Source of the DNA: Galbibacter kalidii
GTDB lineage: Bacteria; Bacteroidota; Bacteroidia; Flavobacteriales; Flavobacteriaceae
Assembly (NCBI RefSeq): GCF_026241135.1
Contig: NZ_JAPFGA010000016.1
Coordinates: 58,239 to 122,238, forward strand
DNA: 64,000 nt
Reading direction: 5' to 3'
A program made the translations under genes and the position numbers. Below, in pieces: positions 44,838 through 51,780 of this stretch; position 1 is the stretch's first letter; every line of letters starts with the position of its first letter. The notes below the pieces were generated by a model. The model made no database searches, was not told where the DNA came from, and worked only from the letters and a program-made list of their open reading frames with translations.

Positions 44838-44935
44838 TTTTTAACACAATCAAGCATGAATATTGGGTGTTCCACCTGCCTGCCGGCAGGCAGGTGTGAC
44901 CTTTAAAAAACAAATAAAAAATACACACATGAAAT
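44838..44935 (+). repeat. Duplicated leader of the RND pump gene
   Basis: This stretch matches 38866-38942, the region up to and including the pump start codon (TTTAACACAAnCAAGCATG, GGGTGTTCCA, TGTGACCTTT, AAAAACAAATAAAAA, CACATGAAA). Here the ATG is followed at once by AAA TAA, so nothing is encoded. It carries a 20-bp insertion at 44875-44894 that the original lacks. Confidence 0.85.
44875..44894. mobile_element. Perfect 20-bp palindrome inserted in the duplicated leader
   Basis: CCTGCCTGCCGGCAGGCAGG interrupts the duplicated leader between GTTCCA and TGTGACC, whereas the other copy at 38866-38942 reads straight through. Insertion seems the simpler reading, which would make it a mobile palindromic repeat; deletion from the other copy is the alternative. 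Confidence 0.65.
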
Positions 44936-44976
44936 AAAATATAAAAAACATTGAAAACATACGATTTTAATAATAT

Positions 44977-45006
44977 TATACACCACCAATGTATGTTGCC
45001 CCTGTC
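44977..45006 (+). repeat. Direct repeat bracketing the HEPN/HTH pair (left copy)
   Basis: TATACACCACCAAT followed by GTATGTTGCCCCTGTC; the right copy at 47189-47219 differs by one inserted A. Weaker similarity continues for about 20 bases. Confidence 0.75.
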
Positions 45007-45042
45007 CACATCGGTTCAAAAACTTCATAAATAGTTTTTGGT

Positions 45043-46203
45043 TTAATGATTGGTTTCCGGTTCCAATACTAAATCCCTGATGACGTCCAATAATTCCATC
45101 TCGTCATGAGGGATTATATCTATGATATACCCTAAAACTTCCCTGATGTTGTGTTCCGGTTCCGGGATTAAACGGGTTGAATAGCAACTGGAATCCATTG
45201 CCAGGATACATACCTTTATTAAATTGGAGATCATAAAAGAGGTACCTAGATAGCCTTTTGTTACAATTCCGGTAGTATAGAGGCCTTCTTTAAAACGATA
45301 TGGTGTTAAAGCGGAAAAGTCTTTTCCCGATAAAGATTTAAATAAGTTTAATATCTTTTTTTCATTTGTTGCAAAAGGTTGTTTTTCAGGAGCATTGGTT
45401 GCTATTGGACTATGTGATTGATTTGACTCCTGATTTGTACAAGCACTAAGTCTGTCTTTAAACAATGCCGTTACTATAGCCTCAACCTTATTGGCTTTCT
45501 CTAATATGATATTGATTTGCTCCTTATTGATGTGATAATTATTATGGTAGCGTGTAGTTATATAAGCTTCATCCAACAATTTTAAAAGATTTTGTTCCTC
45601 CTCGAGTTCAGTATTGAAGAGCGTTCCGAGTCCCGGAGCAAAAACTTTTATATAGGTTTTCAATTCTTTGATGCTATGGCTTTTGCGTTCTTTTCCCATG
45701 ATAAGAAGTCCGGCATAGCGAAACCACAGTTCTATATATTGGTGAAGCATAAAAGCAGCCTGGGAAAGATTCTCTCTTTCAAGAAAGAAGTTTGCCCCAT
45801 CCATAAAAGCACTTATTTTATGCACCTCTTTTTTGAAAACGCCCGCTATATTATTTAATGCATTAGCATCTATGGTCTGATCGATAAGTTGGCTTTCGGC
45901 ACCGGAACTTTTATAGATCAGTTTAGCCGGGCTACATCCGTGAATAAAAAACAAGTTGTTTTCTTTTAACTGTTGCCGGGCATATTCAAAAGAAAATATC
46001 CGGTAGAGAAAGTCAGTTTCCTCCTGAAATATTTTGGCAACCATAGAGGATAACTCTTGCGTTAATGAAGAACAATTTCCCTCTAATATGACAATGATCA
46101 GGGATGTATCACAGTCTTTAAACGCAATATCCGATTTGTAAATATACCTTACGTCGAGAAGGGTGGTGAGCTTACTAACGGTTTCTTGTGTGAGTGTTTG
46201 CAT
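45043..46203 (-). CDS. HEPN domain-containing protein
   Basis: A 386-residue cytoplasmic protein. The central part (about residues 135-265) is a HEPN-type helical bundle (LSQAAFMLHQYIELWFRYAG, HSIKELKTYI) ending with a TTRYHNNYHI segment that fits the R-x(4-6)-H motif of HEPN RNases. The N-terminal 120 residues have a strand/helix pattern of unknown type and the C-terminal 100 form another small domain. Such genes occur near efflux and mobile loci in Flavobacteriaceae. No antitoxin is obvious; the HTH gene is divergent. Confidence 0.75.
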   Translation of the reverse strand: MQTLTQETVSKLTTLLDVRYIYKSDIAFKDCDTSLIIVILEGNCSSLTQELSSMVAKIFQEETDFLYRIFSFEYARQQLKENNLFFIHGCSPAKLIYKSSGAESQLIDQTIDANALNNIAGVFKKEVHKISAFMDGANFFLERENLSQAAFMLHQYIELWFRYAGLLIMGKERKSHSIKELKTYIKVFAPGLGTLFNTELEEEQNLLKLLDEAYITTRYHNNYHINKEQINIILEKANKVEAIVTALFKDRLSACTNQESNQSHSPIATNAPEKQPFATNEKKILNLFKSLSGKDFSALTPYRFKEGLYTTGIVTKGYLGTSFMISNLIKVCILAMDSSCYSTRLIPEPEHNIREVLGYIIDIIPHDEMELLDVIRDLVLEPETNH

Positions 46204-46774
46204 GTTATTTGGTTTTTAAATTGCTATACCATTGTTGGTAGCGGTTATTTTTCCGAACAAATCACCACGGTTTTCTATTAAAAGCCTTATGATGACCATA
46301 TCAAATGTTACTGTAAGAACTAACCCAAGCCGTTAGGGAATCACCACAGATTGGTGAAAATACCCAAGCGTCAATTCGAGTTAAGCCTTGATACTTAAAA
46401 CAGAACATAGGTAACAATTAAAAGACTGGATTATCGTCACATGGCCGGATGCCATAAAAAAATGTAGTACGTCAGTTATGGGACAATTACCAAATAAAAT
46501 TGGTGTAAGGATTTCGTGAACCGGAAAAATTAAAGCTAAACGTCAACCCCATAACAAATATCTTTATTTGTCTATTCCATAATGTTTATTAACAACATCT
46601 ATTTTCTCCTCTTCAGATGCATTTAGGGCAATTCATACAAAGATCGATTATTGCTTACCGCATCGTTTTCCTCTTTTTTTATGTAGATTTGTTAATATCA
46701 AAATGTTTGAACACTGAACAAATATAAGTGATAATTTTCAATAAAAACAAATATACAGAGATAAATATCTTCTA
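46204..46774. other. Long intergenic region between divergent HEPN and HTH genes
   Basis: A 571-bp stretch with no plausible ORF. It contains CAAATATA (46718-46725), which on the minus strand is a TAnnTTTG box but more than 500 nt from the HEPN start, and an inverted TTTG...CAAA pair near 46703-46719 that could bind the HTH protein. Otherwise I see nothing in it. Confidence 0.5.
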
Positions 46775-47182
46775 ATGAGTGAAATTTTAACAGTATTTAG
46801 CGCCATAGCCGAAAATGAAGGTATTACAATATCAGCCCTTGAAAAACAAATAGGAGCCAGTAAAGGAGTTTTGTCCAGGGCCTTAAAGAATGGTACGGAC
46901 ATTCAGGCTAAATGGCTGTTGAGGCTTGTTGAAAATTATCCCGAATATAACCCGGTCTGGATTCTCACCAGTACAGGTCCCATGATTAAAGCAAAAAAAG
47001 GCAAGCAGGACACTATACAAGAAGAAGCCTCCATATACCAATTGCCCGAAAAAATAAAGACCCTGGAACAACAACTGGAAAGCTTAAAAGAAGCCAATGT
47101 AGCATTAAAAGAAAGCAATACCTCCTTAAAAGAAATTAAAGTATTACTAGAACAACGGATTACAGAACTGGAGAATAAATAG
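46775..47182 (+). CDS. Phage-repressor-like HTH protein with C-terminal coiled coil
   Basis: A 135-residue DNA-binding protein. The HTH reads ITISALEKQIGASKGVLSRAL, then NGTDIQAKWLLRLVENYPEYNPVWILTSTGPM, the pattern of CI-like helix-turn-helix proteins in Bacteroidota. The last 45 residues form a leucine-zipper-like coil (LEQQLESLKEANVALKES). It is divergent from the HEPN gene and may control it. Confidence 0.8.
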   Translation: MSEILTVFSAIAENEGITISALEKQIGASKGVLSRALKNGTDIQAKWLLRLVENYPEYNPVWILTSTGPMIKAKKGKQDTIQEEASIYQLPEKIKTLEQQLESLKEANVALKESNTSLKEIKVLLEQRITELENK

Positions 47183-47188
47183 ATCACC

Positions 47189-47219
47189 TATACACCACCA
47201 ATAGTATGTTGCCCCTGTC
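47189..47219 (+). repeat. Direct repeat bracketing the HEPN/HTH pair (right copy)
   Basis: TATACACCACCAATAGTATG followed by TTGCCCCTGTC, 6 nt after the HTH stop; see the left copy at 44977-45006. The following 254 bp up to the array contain the 17-base match to the efflux leader (47366-47382) and a small hairpin AGGTATT / AATACCT (47394-47418). Confidence 0.75.
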
Positions 47220-47473
47220 ACCCGTCCGAAAAAACTTTTGACTTTTATATATCTAACCCCTAACTTCAAAAACTGTACTTCCCTTCCTTCATCACAACAT
47301 TTCCATATTTCACAACAATAATTCTCCTTTCAAGCGAAAAAAATATACTTTAGAAGGAAATAGAGAAAGTTTAAATGAGTTCATTACTAAAACAGGTATT
47401 CAAAAAATAAAAATACCTAAATTGTGGTGGGATAAGCAGAATAAAAGGAGGTATAAAATATATAAAACCTATG

Positions 47474-47536
47474 CATAGCCAACCAAATATTCGGGATAAG
47501 CAGGGGAATGTTGGGGATATAAACAAGTTGGCGTGC
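47474..47536 (+). repeat. Array site 0: left boundary of the cassette array
   Basis: The right end GTTGGCGTGC (47527-47536) is the exact reverse complement of GCACGCCAAC at 47896-47905, the end of the first cassette. The left half (GCCAAC at 47478-47483, CCAAATATTC opposed by GAATGTTGG) forms only a weak hairpin, unlike the other sites. Confidence 0.5.
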
Positions 47537-47578
47537 ATTAAACAAAATATAGATAGATAAACAATTAAAAAAAATATT

Positions 47579-47893
47579 ATGCAAATACAGTTCAATACTG
47601 ATAAAAACATTGAGGGCACAGAAATGCTAGAAACATTTGTATCTGAAAAAGTTAGACATGCCTTAAAACACTATGTTAACAAAATCACTCGCATTGAAGT
47701 ACATCTTTCAGACCAAAATGCTGATAAAGGAGGTATAGATGATATACAGTGTAAGATAGAAGCAAGGGTAGAAGGAATGCAGCCCGTGATGGTAGTAAGT
47801 AAAAGTAGTTCAAAAGAAATAGCCCTTGATGATGCTGTTGACAAAATGAAGGCGACGTTGGGCACTATAATAGGGAAAATGAGAAATAAATAA
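47579..47893 (+). CDS. HPF/RaiA-like ribosome-associated protein (cassette A)
   Basis: A 104-residue protein with the HPF/RaiA fold: IQFNTDKNIEGTEMLETFVSEKV, then RIEVHLSDQNADKG and CKIEARVEG, ending in a helix (KEIALDDAVDKMKATLG). Relatives bind the 30S subunit and inactivate ribosomes in stationary phase or stress. The sequence is divergent from the usual chromosomal form. It is the only gene of the first cassette-like unit, bounded by GTTGGCGTGC on the left and site 1 on the right. Confidence 0.8.
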   Translation: MQIQFNTDKNIEGTEMLETFVSEKVRHALKHYVNKITRIEVHLSDQNADKGGIDDIQCKIEARVEGMQPVMVVSKSSSKEIALDDAVDKMKATLGTIIGKMRNK

Positions 47894-47895
47894 CG

Positions 47896-48032
47896 GCACG
47901 CCAACAATGGGTATAAAACATAGGGCGGACATGGGTTGCCGCAATTTTCGGGTTCTTAACAAACTCAGTCTCGGTGGACAAGTACGCAGCTCCGAAATGC
48001 CCTACGTTTCATACCCGAGAACGTTGTGGTGC
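47896..48032 (+). repeat. attC-like site 1
   Basis: The left core GCACGCCAAC (47896-47905) is followed by arm GGGTATAAAACATAGGGC (47909-47926). The arm GCCCTACGTTTCATACCC (47999-48016) mirrors it, and the right core GTTGTGGTGC (48023-48032) ends the site. Length 137 bp. The arms pair with one or two mismatched or bulged bases, as in attC hairpins. Confidence 0.75.
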
Positions 48033-48046
48033 ATTAAAACAGACAG

Positions 48047-49198
48047 ATGGAACACGAAAAATACTTTCAATATTTCGATAGAGCAGTGCTAAACTTTTAT
48101 AGGGTAAACTCTCATGCATATAATTTGAAAGAGGATGATATGGGTGGTGAAATTAGCATTTCAGATAATTGGGATGAAAGTATGAGGAATGAATATCCAT
48201 ATATTAAATTAAAGTTTGCTTTTAGGAAACTCGAAAATGAATTTATCTGTATTGCTGTATTTATGCCTTCTTTTAAGGACAAAGTTTCGGAAAAAGACCA
48301 TAGAAAATGGATAGCATTTCATATTGAAAATCCATCTTTTCACTGGAGTAATAATGGTTTTGATAGGTGGGTAAATAGATACATCAATGGTTCTTGGGAA
48401 GTTAACGATGGCCCCAAAATTAAAATTGAAAGAGAACTTAAACTTATAAACTCGTTAACTAAAATAAAATTTGAGAAGAGTCTTTTTAAACATGACGAAT
48501 ATAGATTAGTCAATTATCCAGTTGCAGAAAATAGCGAAGAGTATACAAAATCAATATTAGAACTTTATCGCCTTGTTATTGATGGTATGGAAAAAGAATG
48601 TATTGCACATATTTCAACCCACTTAAAAATCGACTTAACAGACGAAAAGAAAAGATTGAATAGTTTAAAAGAGATACTTCCTCAAGAATTAGAAATAAAA
48701 ATTCATAAGCCATTGAATTCTGTAAATAGTAAACGAATGCCAATTCATGGTATCCCATCTAAAGGAATTGTTCCTTATCCTGCGTTTGAAACATTTAATA
48801 CTGATTTAAAAAATATATACGATGCATTGTGTGAGTTAAGACTTTGGCTTGAAAATGTTCTTAATTTAGATTCCGAATCTTGTTTGAAAAGACTAGAATC
48901 TTTGTCATTATTCCCGAAACTAGATAATCCACCCCGACCAGAATCTAAATTAGGAGAAGCTCAACGAATGGTTGGGAAAATTATTGAAAAGGTTGAATTT
49001 GGAGAAACTAGTTTTCATGAAGACGTTCACCAAGGCGAAGCATTGAATATATATTTTACAGATGGAACTGCTGTGACCTTTCGAATTGGGTCGAATGCTT
49101 ACAATATTGCCTCGGATTATGAAGATATCAAACCATCGGATATTCATACAGATATTATGCTGTTTTGGGCTGAGAAATTAATGAATAAGAAAGAATAA
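48047..49198 (+). CDS. Hypothetical protein (cassette B)
   Basis: A 383-residue soluble protein that I do not recognise. It is rich in charged and aromatic residues (HRKWIAFHIENPSFHWSNNG). A C-terminal beta-rich segment (KVEFGETSFHEDVHQGEALN ... FTDGTAVTFRIGSNAYN) looks like a small separate domain. No signal peptide or membrane helix. It is the sole gene between array sites 1 and 2. A defence or metabolic role is possible but unsupported. Confidence 0.7.
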   Translation: MEHEKYFQYFDRAVLNFYRVNSHAYNLKEDDMGGEISISDNWDESMRNEYPYIKLKFAFRKLENEFICIAVFMPSFKDKVSEKDHRKWIAFHIENPSFHWSNNGFDRWVNRYINGSWEVNDGPKIKIERELKLINSLTKIKFEKSLFKHDEYRLVNYPVAENSEEYTKSILELYRLVIDGMEKECIAHISTHLKIDLTDEKKRLNSLKEILPQELEIKIHKPLNSVNSKRMPIHGIPSKGIVPYPAFETFNTDLKNIYDALCELRLWLENVLNLDSESCLKRLESLSLFPKLDNPPRPESKLGEAQRMVGKIIEKVEFGETSFHEDVHQGEALNIYFTDGTAVTFRIGSNAYNIASDYEDIKPSDIHTDIMLFWAEKLMNKKE

Positions 49199-49205
49199 AA
49201 TAACG

Positions 49206-49441
49206 ACACGCCAATCGAGTAGGCGGCTCCGCCAATAAATAGCGGAGTGCACCTCTCACACCACCGTACCCTTCGACTAGCGCTCAGGATAAACCAAGCG
49301 GGTCGCGTATACGGCGGTTTACAATCCATCTTTTCAACCGCTCTTTACACCAATTGAAACTATTCCGTACTTTAGGAATAGGCTACAAAATGGGTAAGGC
49401 TATACATGCTGGGCACACACCATATACTACACGTTATGTGC
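49206..49441 (+). repeat. attC-like site 2, interrupted by an intron remnant
   Basis: The left part ACACGCCA (49206-49213) is split from ACCATATACTACAC and right core GTTATGTGC (49433-49441) by the group II intron relic. Joining the flanks restores CGCCAACC, which recreates the AAC core. The right core is the exact reverse complement of GCACATAAC at 50880-50888, the end of cassette C. Confidence 0.65.
49214..49418 (-). mobile_element. Shrunken group II intron remnant
   Basis: Read on the minus strand it starts GTGTGCCCAGCATG, matching the GUGYG intron 5' end. It contains a domain V-like hairpin (ACCGCCGTATACGCGACCCG ... GTACGGTGGTGTGAGAGG) and a domain VI hairpin (CTCCGC / GCGGAG), and ends CCTACTCGAT. 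Only about 205 bp remain of the usual 2 kb or more; the maturase is gone apart from a possible C-terminal scrap (RLKRWIVNRR). About 29 bp of the CTTCGAC-type dispersed repeat sit in the domain V loop (about 49270-49298). Confidence 0.65.
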
Positions 49442-49458
49442 AATTCGAAATAAAATAG

Positions 49459-49472
49459 ACAGACCTGTCTGT
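49459..49472 (+). promoter_or_regulatory. Operator of the cassette C TetR (upstream copy)
   Basis: ACAGACCTGTCTGT is a perfect palindrome (6+2+6) placed about where the -33 element belongs for the -7 box at 49489-49496. Its partner before the SDR gene is at 50085-50098. Confidence 0.85.
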
Positions 49473-49488
49473 TTTAAGAATATTGCTT

Positions 49489-49496
49489 TATATTTG
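49489..49496 (+). promoter_or_regulatory. -7 box TATATTTG of the cassette C tetR
   Basis: Perfect TAnnTTTG only 4 nt before the GTG start at 49501, so the transcript would be leaderless or nearly so if that start is right. Confidence 0.6.
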
Positions 49497-49500
49497 TCCT

Positions 49501-50064
49501 GTGAAACATTCTGAAGTAAAAAATAAAATCATTGAAACTGCTTCTTTCTTATTTTATAAGAACGGATATAATTCGACAGGAATAAACGAAATCATTTCGA
49601 AATCAGGTATAGCCAAGGCTACGCTCTATAATCATTTTAAATCAAAAGAAGACATATGTCTTGCCTATCTTAAATTTAAAAACACAACTTTTTTAAAAGA
49701 TATAGAAGCATTTTGTAATTCGAAAGAAAAAGAAGAACCTCAAATACTTGCCATTTTCGATTTTCTTCAACTTTTTTTTAAGGATAAGGATTTTAACGGC
49801 TGTTGGTGCATCAAAACTGTTTCAGAAATCCCAAGTGATAATGAAATAATCAGAAATGAAATACAAGCCCAGAAAAACAGTTTTATTCTGCTTATATCAA
49901 AACTCGTTACAAATAATCTGAAAAAAAATAAAATAGAAGAGATCAATTCTATTTCTCGACAAATTTACCTGCTCTACGAAAGTGCAGTTGGCGAAAGTCA
50001 TTTGCATCAAGCAGATTGGCCAATAAAGGAAGCAAAAAAAATGTGTGCGAAAATAATAAGATAA
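49501..50064 (+). CDS. TetR-family regulator (cassette C)
   Basis: A 187-residue regulator starting at GTG (KHSEVKNKIIETASFLFYKN). The HTH reads GYNSTGINEIISKSGIAKAT followed by LYNHFKSKEDICLAYL. An in-frame start at 49483 lies upstream of the -7 box and cannot be used by this promoter. Perfect palindromes ACAGACnnGTCTGT lie before this gene and before the SDR gene that follows, so it probably represses both itself and the SDR. The two genes together form one array unit. Confidence 0.9.
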   Translation: MKHSEVKNKIIETASFLFYKNGYNSTGINEIISKSGIAKATLYNHFKSKEDICLAYLKFKNTTFLKDIEAFCNSKEKEEPQILAIFDFLQLFFKDKDFNGCWCIKTVSEIPSDNEIIRNEIQAQKNSFILLISKLVTNNLKKNKIEEINSISRQIYLLYESAVGESHLHQADWPIKEAKKMCAKIIR

Positions 50065-50084
50065 AAAAATTTACGCAATCAAAG

Positions 50085-50098
50085 ACAGACTTGTCTGT
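50085..50098 (+). promoter_or_regulatory. Operator of the cassette C TetR (SDR copy)
   Basis: ACAGACTTGTCTGT, identical to the upstream palindrome except for the two central bases, 31 nt before the SDR start codon. Confidence 0.85.
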
Positions 50099-50128
50099 TC
50101 ATTTATAAATTAAACAAATAAAAACAAA

Positions 50129-50875
50129 ATGAAAGAATTTGAAAAAAAAGTGGCCTTGGTAATTGGAGGTACGAGTGGTATCGGAAATGCAACAGCAAAT
50201 GCTTTATTAGAAAGTGGAGCAACAGTGCATATTGTTGGTAGAAATGTTGACAAAGTAGCTGACACTCCTAATCTAATTAAACACACAATAGATATTTCTA
50301 ATACAGATGAAGTGGAATCATTGATTTCAAAAATTGAATCATTATCTAACTTAGATTATTTAGTAAATGCATCAGGAATTTTTGGACCAAAACCATTTCT
50401 TGATCACACGGTAGAAGACTATAATTCGTACTTAGATCTAAACAGGGGTTTCTTTTTTATTACGCAGAGCGCAGCTAAAAAAATGAAATCCACAAATGGA
50501 GGATCTATTGTTAATGTAGGCTCAATGTGGGCAAAACAAGCGGTAAAAACTACTCCATCTTCTGCATATTCTATGCAAAAAGCAGGTTTACATTCTTTGA
50601 CTCAACATTTAGCTATGGAATTAGCAGATGATAATATCCGAGTTAATGCCGTATCTCCAGCAGTAGTAAATACACCAGTTTATCACGGAGTATTTGGAGG
50701 AAAAGAAGAGGCCGAAAAAGCACTAGAAGGTTTTAATGGATTTCATCCAATTGGAAGAAATGGAGCGCCTACTGATATAGCGAATAGCATTCTATTCCTA
50801 CTTTCAGAAAAAGCATCTTGGGTTACTGGTGCGATTTGGGATACTGATGGTGGTGTAATGGCTGGAAGAAACTAA
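50129..50875 (+). CDS. SDR-family oxidoreductase (cassette C)
   Basis: A 248-residue NAD(P)-dependent short-chain dehydrogenase with the cofactor motif [15 protein letters not shown] near residue 84, and the catalytic Ser ... Tyr-x-x-x-Lys ([10 protein letters not shown] near 148). Likely reduces or oxidises a small carbonyl or alcohol and is induced through the TetR encoded upstream, for example to detoxify a xenobiotic; the substrate is not known. Confidence 0.92.
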   Translation: MKEFEKKVALVIGGTSGIGNATANALLESGATVHIVGRNVDKVADTPNLIKHTIDISNTDEVESLISKIESLSNLDYLVNASGIFGPKPFLDHTVEDYNSYLDLNRGFFFITQSAAKKMKSTNGGSIVNVGSMWAKQAVKTTPSSAYSMQKAGLHSLTQHLAMELADDNIRVNAVSPAVVNTPVYHGVFGGKEEAEKALEGFNGFHPIGRNGAPTDIANSILFLLSEKASWVTGAIWDTDGGVMAGRN

Positions 50876-50879
50876 AAAA

Positions 50880-51013
50880 GCACATAACAAGGCATAAAAG
50901 CAATAGCGGTTTGCGTGTACGCTCAAACCGTTTTTGTATTTAATTAAGTATATTGCTATCCTAAGAGTTGGTGCTTCTAATCCGCTACTGCTCTTATACT
51001 AATCGTTACCTGC
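50880..51013 (+). repeat. attC-like site 3
   Basis: Left core GCACATAAC (50880-50888), arm GGCATAAAAGCAATAGCGG (50891-50909), opposed arm CCGCTACTGCTCTTAT (50982-50996 region), right core GTTACCTGC (51005-51013). The stem sequence differs from site 1 while keeping pairing. Confidence 0.75.
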
Positions 51014-51056
51014 AAGTAAAACGAAAATAAATACCAATAATAAATTTTGTAATACT

Positions 51057-51539
51057 ATGAAGAGAATTTTAATCTATACTGTTCTTTTAATTATTTACAC
51101 TTCATGTGATAATATTAAGAAATCAGATCTGTCAGGTGTTAGTAAAATAGAATTTGAGAACCTTCTTCAAAAAGTTGCAGTTGGATGGAATAATGGAGAC
51201 GCTAAATCAGCTGCAGATTGCTTTACTGAAAATGCAGTTTATATTGAACCACCAAATGAACAATTTTATATTGGAAGAGAGGAACTTTTTGAGTTTTTTG
51301 GAGGAAAAGAGGGCAGAGCAGAACCAATGAATATGACTTGGCATCATCTGATTTTTGATGAATTAAAACAAATGGGAGTAGGTGAATACACTTTTAAATA
51401 TAAGGGCAGAATTACCCATGGATTGGTCATTATACAAATCCATAAAGGAAAAATAGCACGATGGAGAGAGTATCAATACCGAACAAAGATGGAATGGGAA
51501 GAATTTAAAGGTGAAAGTTCATTTATTGAGATAGAATAA
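51057..51539 (+). CDS. SnoaL/NTF2-like lipoprotein (cassette D)
   Basis: A 160-residue exported lipoprotein (lipobox IIYTSC). The mature part is a SnoaL-like cone fold (VAVGWNNGDAKSAADCFTEN ... GREELFEFFGGKEG ... KIARWREYQYRTKMEWEEF), a family of small-molecule isomerases, cyclases and binding proteins. Single gene between sites 3 and 4. Ligand unknown. Confidence 0.82.
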   Translation: MKRILIYTVLLIIYTSCDNIKKSDLSGVSKIEFENLLQKVAVGWNNGDAKSAADCFTENAVYIEPPNEQFYIGREELFEFFGGKEGRAEPMNMTWHHLIFDELKQMGVGEYTFKYKGRITHGLVIIQIHKGKIARWREYQYRTKMEWEEFKGESSFIEIE

Positions 51540-51630
51540 TAAATCAGATAAAATTTCAACGAAATACAGAAAACACTTATTCTTGCCTAATAACAAAATA
51601 GGTCAAATGCGGAACAAAAAAGGAAAATTA

Positions 51631-51770
51631 GCAGCTAACAACATCTAAGAAACCATTGGGTGGACAGTGGTTTCCGAAGGGTTCGTTCTTCGTGGCTATC
51701 TTTGTCACGGGCGGACACAGGAAAGTGCTCCAAAAAGCCCCACGTTTCTTAGCTGCGATACGTTACCAGC
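51631..51770 (+). repeat. attC-like site 4
   Basis: Left core GCAGCTAAC (51631-51639), arm CTAAGAAACCATTGGG (51645-51660), opposed arm CCCCACGTTTCTTAG (51739-51752 region), right core GTTACCAGC (51762-51770). The loop is nearly identical to that of site 5. Confidence 0.8.
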
Positions 51771-51780
51771 AATTTAAAAA

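Noticed and set aside
45043..47182. HEPN/HTH pair as a classic MNT-HEPN toxin-antitoxin system
   Set aside because: No minimal nucleotidyltransferase partner is present and the genes are divergent, so the claim is reduced to a possible regulatory pair.
47896..48032. Site 1 and its relatives as simple rho-independent terminators
   Set aside because: The stems have long loops, no T-runs, conserved outer AAC/GTT cores and cassette-wise complementarity, none of which terminators need.
49144..49329. Minus-strand reading frame across the end of cassette B
   Set aside because: It is an accidental frame through the intron remnant and the end of the cassette B gene, with no start signal.
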